DNA of 60,000 bases from Tubiluchus corallicola. Its lineage: Eukaryota; Priapulida; Priapulimorpha; Priapulimorphida; Tubiluchidae. A model generated the notes under the pieces. It made no database searches. It worked only from the letters and a program-made list of their open reading frames with translations, and was not told the DNA's origin. The DNA lies in the NCBI GenBank assembly GCA_030141605.1, contig JAQGDQ010000052.1, positions 312,001-372,000 on the forward strand. Reading direction: 5' to 3'. The position numbers were made by a program, and so were the translations under genes. Within the stretch, counting starts at the first letter, position 1, and every line of letters starts with the position of its first letter. Below, one piece after another: positions 56,419 through 60,000 of this stretch.

Positions 56419-57582
56419 TTATACTTGATGGTCATTTATGAGGTTTTCGGTTTTGCCATTTTTCGCAATTGCAGTGGTGTGTGTCATGGCACTTCTACCA
56501 CCAACGCAGTCGGTTCGCTCATAGTCGGTCATGTAACCACGTTTAGTACGGTGCTGCGCTCTGCCACCGCAGCAGATAACTTTCCTGAAACCCTTTCTGA
56601 AATTATCAGAGAGGAAAGCATATAGTATTGGGTTCATACAGGAGTTCATGTACGCTAGGCACTGGCTAACAATTTGCATGACCACGAAAGGTTTCTCTGG
56701 TTGAAACCCAAAAACCTTCTGAAAGATGAAAATGATTTGCATTGGTAGCCAGCAGAGGGCAAAAACAACGACAACAACGACCACCATGCGTGTGACCCGT
56801 TTTTTGCTGCGCAAACTCTCGCTACTGATGGAGCCTCCTGGAACGACGCCATACCATAGTCTCATTAGCATGAACATGTAGAGACCACTAATGAGAGTCA
56901 GTGGGATGAAATAAGAAAAAACAAAAAAGCAAATATGATAAATACGGGTTTGTCTAGTGTTATCGTCCATATCCTCACTGAATCGCATCATACATCCAGA
57001 ACGGAACTCCTCCATAAACATGTATGGAACAACTATATGTATGAAGAGTGTTGGTATATTTGCCAATAAGATCAGACCCCAAAGGACTCCAACTGCAATC
57101 CAAGAGTTTCTTGTTGTTCTGATCGACATTGAAGCAATAGGTACCACCACTGCCAGAAACCGGTCCAACGACATCAAAACTAATGTGTAGACACTGGCGT
57201 AGGCACACACGCTGATCATATACTGTACGATTTTACACCAGGCACTGCCGAATGGCCAGTAAGGTAACGCGTAGTCCGTGGCTGTGAAAGGAACACATAT
57301 TATGATGAAACTTAAGTCAGATATAGCTAGAGATATAATTAACACGTTTGTAGTGTTTCTCATTTGCGAATTGCACACTACCACTATGATCACCAAAGCA
57401 TTTCCTAGCAACCCGATGCACACGATCAACGTGAAAATGATGGGAACAATTATGCCAATGACCCTTTCAAATGCTATTGTATCTGTATAGTCCAAATATT
57501 CTGCATACTGTTGTTGTGTTGTGCAGTTGGTTGTGTTGGTAACATTGTCACCGCACATAGGAAATGGTGTTGTTACCTCCAT
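56419..57582 (-). CDS. allatostatin-A/galanin receptor-like class A GPCR
   Basis: Seven-helix neuropeptide receptor of the allatostatin-A/galanin group, 387 aa, in a single coding exon. N-terminal sequons at Asn13, 16 and 19. Helix 1 IGLLGNALVI; helix 2 SLAISDLSF; WPFGSAWC with Cys116 pairing with Cys197 in loop 2; helix 3 end LDRFLAVV (DRF for DRY, as in this group); KKRVTRMVVVVVVVFALCWL with CWLP (277-280); helix 7 NPILY (317-321); CC 337-338 as a likely palmitoylation site; polar tail. VPFTATDYALPYWPFGSAWC is close to arthropod and mollusc allatostatin-A receptors. The open frame reaches up to 57723, but a strong minus-strand acceptor (TTATCCTTTTCAG) ends at 57627, so I place the start at ATG 57582, 44 bases into that exon. 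It probably signals through Gi/o; the ligand is inferred, not shown. Confidence 0.9.
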   Translation of the reverse strand: MEVTTPFPMCGDNVTNTTNCTTQQQYAEYLDYTDTIAFERVIGIIVPIIFTLIVCIGLLGNALVIIVVVCNSQMRNTTNVLIISLAISDLSFIIICVPFTATDYALPYWPFGSAWCKIVQYMISVCAYASVYTLVLMSLDRFLAVVVPIASMSIRTTRNSWIAVGVLWGLILLANIPTLFIHIVVPYMFMEEFRSGCMMRFSEDMDDNTRQTRIYHICFFVFSYFIPLTLISGLYMFMLMRLWYGVVPGGSISSESLRSKKRVTRMVVVVVVVFALCWLPMQIIFIFQKVFGFQPEKPFVVMQIVSQCLAYMNSCMNPILYAFLSDNFRKGFRKVICCGGRAQHRTKRGYMTDYERTDCVGGRSAMTHTTAIAKNGKTENLINDHQV

Positions 57583-57626
57583 CTTTACGTGAATGGTACA
57601 ACTCACTTCAGGACAAACCCATGAAA
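57583..57626 (-). other. 5'-UTR part of the GPCR coding exon
   Basis: The minus strand has a pyrimidine-rich TTTTATCCTTTTCAG acceptor before 57626, then 44 bases without an ATG in the receptor frame, then ATG 57582. The upstream exon was not found. Confidence 0.55.
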
Positions 57627-57947
57627 CTGAAAAGGATAAAATGTCATTAAATTGTTGCCTGTCATTGTTAAATTCAATATTTCGAAGTTTCAAGGTTGTA
57701 ATGTGGACATTGCAAGGATTCATACTAGCGTTTTATAATCTCTATCAATTGTTACAGTCATTATCATATTCGTCGCAATGTTTTTGACTGTCGCCATCTC
57801 TTTACAATGACATGTAATAACACAAGGGATGTTGTCGCTATTATCACTGGGCTGACATGCTATTATTACTGTTACGCTGTACATACCATGATCCAAGTAA
57901 CTGACAGGAGAGCGACAGAAAAAAGGAACCAAACGTGGAGGCAGAAG

Positions 57948-58290
<343 letters not shown>

Positions 58291-58299
58291 TTTGCACAA

Positions 58300-60000
<1,701 letters not shown>

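Noticed and set aside
56975-57208. Frames overlapping the GPCR on both strands (56302-56625, 56655-56852, 56957-57190, 57278-57490)
   Set aside because: Shadows of the real receptor reading frame.
57583-57723. N-terminal extension of the GPCR from the upstream Met at 57723
   Set aside because: A strong splice acceptor lies between it and the preferred Met; the extension has no signal peptide or family likeness. It stays possible if the intron is not spliced.

Overview
This is a 60 kb piece of an AT-rich animal genome. Genes are split by GT-AG introns, microsatellites are abundant (GA, TCTA/TCTG, ATCC, ATAAT), and decayed transposons sit in the introns. The three genes read from the sequence (a natriuretic-peptide/retinal-type receptor guanylyl cyclase, an SLC16 transporter, and an allatostatin-A/galanin-type GPCR) suggest an invertebrate bilaterian. 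I lean weakly to a lophotrochozoan, but the sequence does not settle the phylum.

Region 1 (about 0.9-32.3 kb, plus strand) is a complete receptor guanylyl cyclase. I assembled 24 coding exons with consistent splice phases, giving about 1261 residues. The order is signal peptide, ANF-receptor-like ectodomain, one membrane helix, kinase-homology pseudokinase, coiled-coil linker, class III cyclase domain and a Ser/Lys-rich tail. Exon 9 is inferred: a 24-base micro-exon is needed to reach the membrane exon, because direct splicing from exon 8 makes a stop. The same exon read through its donor ends at a stop followed by a poly(A) signal, which would make a soluble ectodomain. The introns carry a hAT element with a perfect 8-bp target duplication (intron 3), a dead non-LTR retrotransposon (intron 9), and a second non-LTR retrotransposon (intron 16). 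The second one lies between two TCTG/TCTA microsatellites and holds two nested insertions. One of these is a candidate new DNA transposon marked by seven copies of the palindrome GTAACGTTAC.

Region 2 (about 36.5-48.2 kb, plus strand) is a four-exon SLC16/monocarboxylate-transporter gene of 477 residues. Its introns hold a hAT element with an 8-bp duplication, a second (non-autonomous) hAT-like element, two inverted copies of a repeat with arms built from a degenerate TGTGCCATTTTT unit, a ~60-bp minisatellite and a ~290-bp ATAAT array.

Region 3 (48.2-56.4 kb) has no recognised gene but holds a minisatellite of palindromic TCGTTATAACGA units. Region 4 (56.4-57.6 kb, minus strand) is a class A GPCR of the allatostatin-A/galanin receptor type, in one coding exon with a likely 5'-UTR splice acceptor just upstream. 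The rest is microsatellite-rich non-coding sequence.

The three genes are not an operon and need not work together. A peptide-regulated cyclase, a metabolite transporter and a neuropeptide receptor are simply neighbours. All calls come from reading the sequence and from family knowledge; no database search was run.
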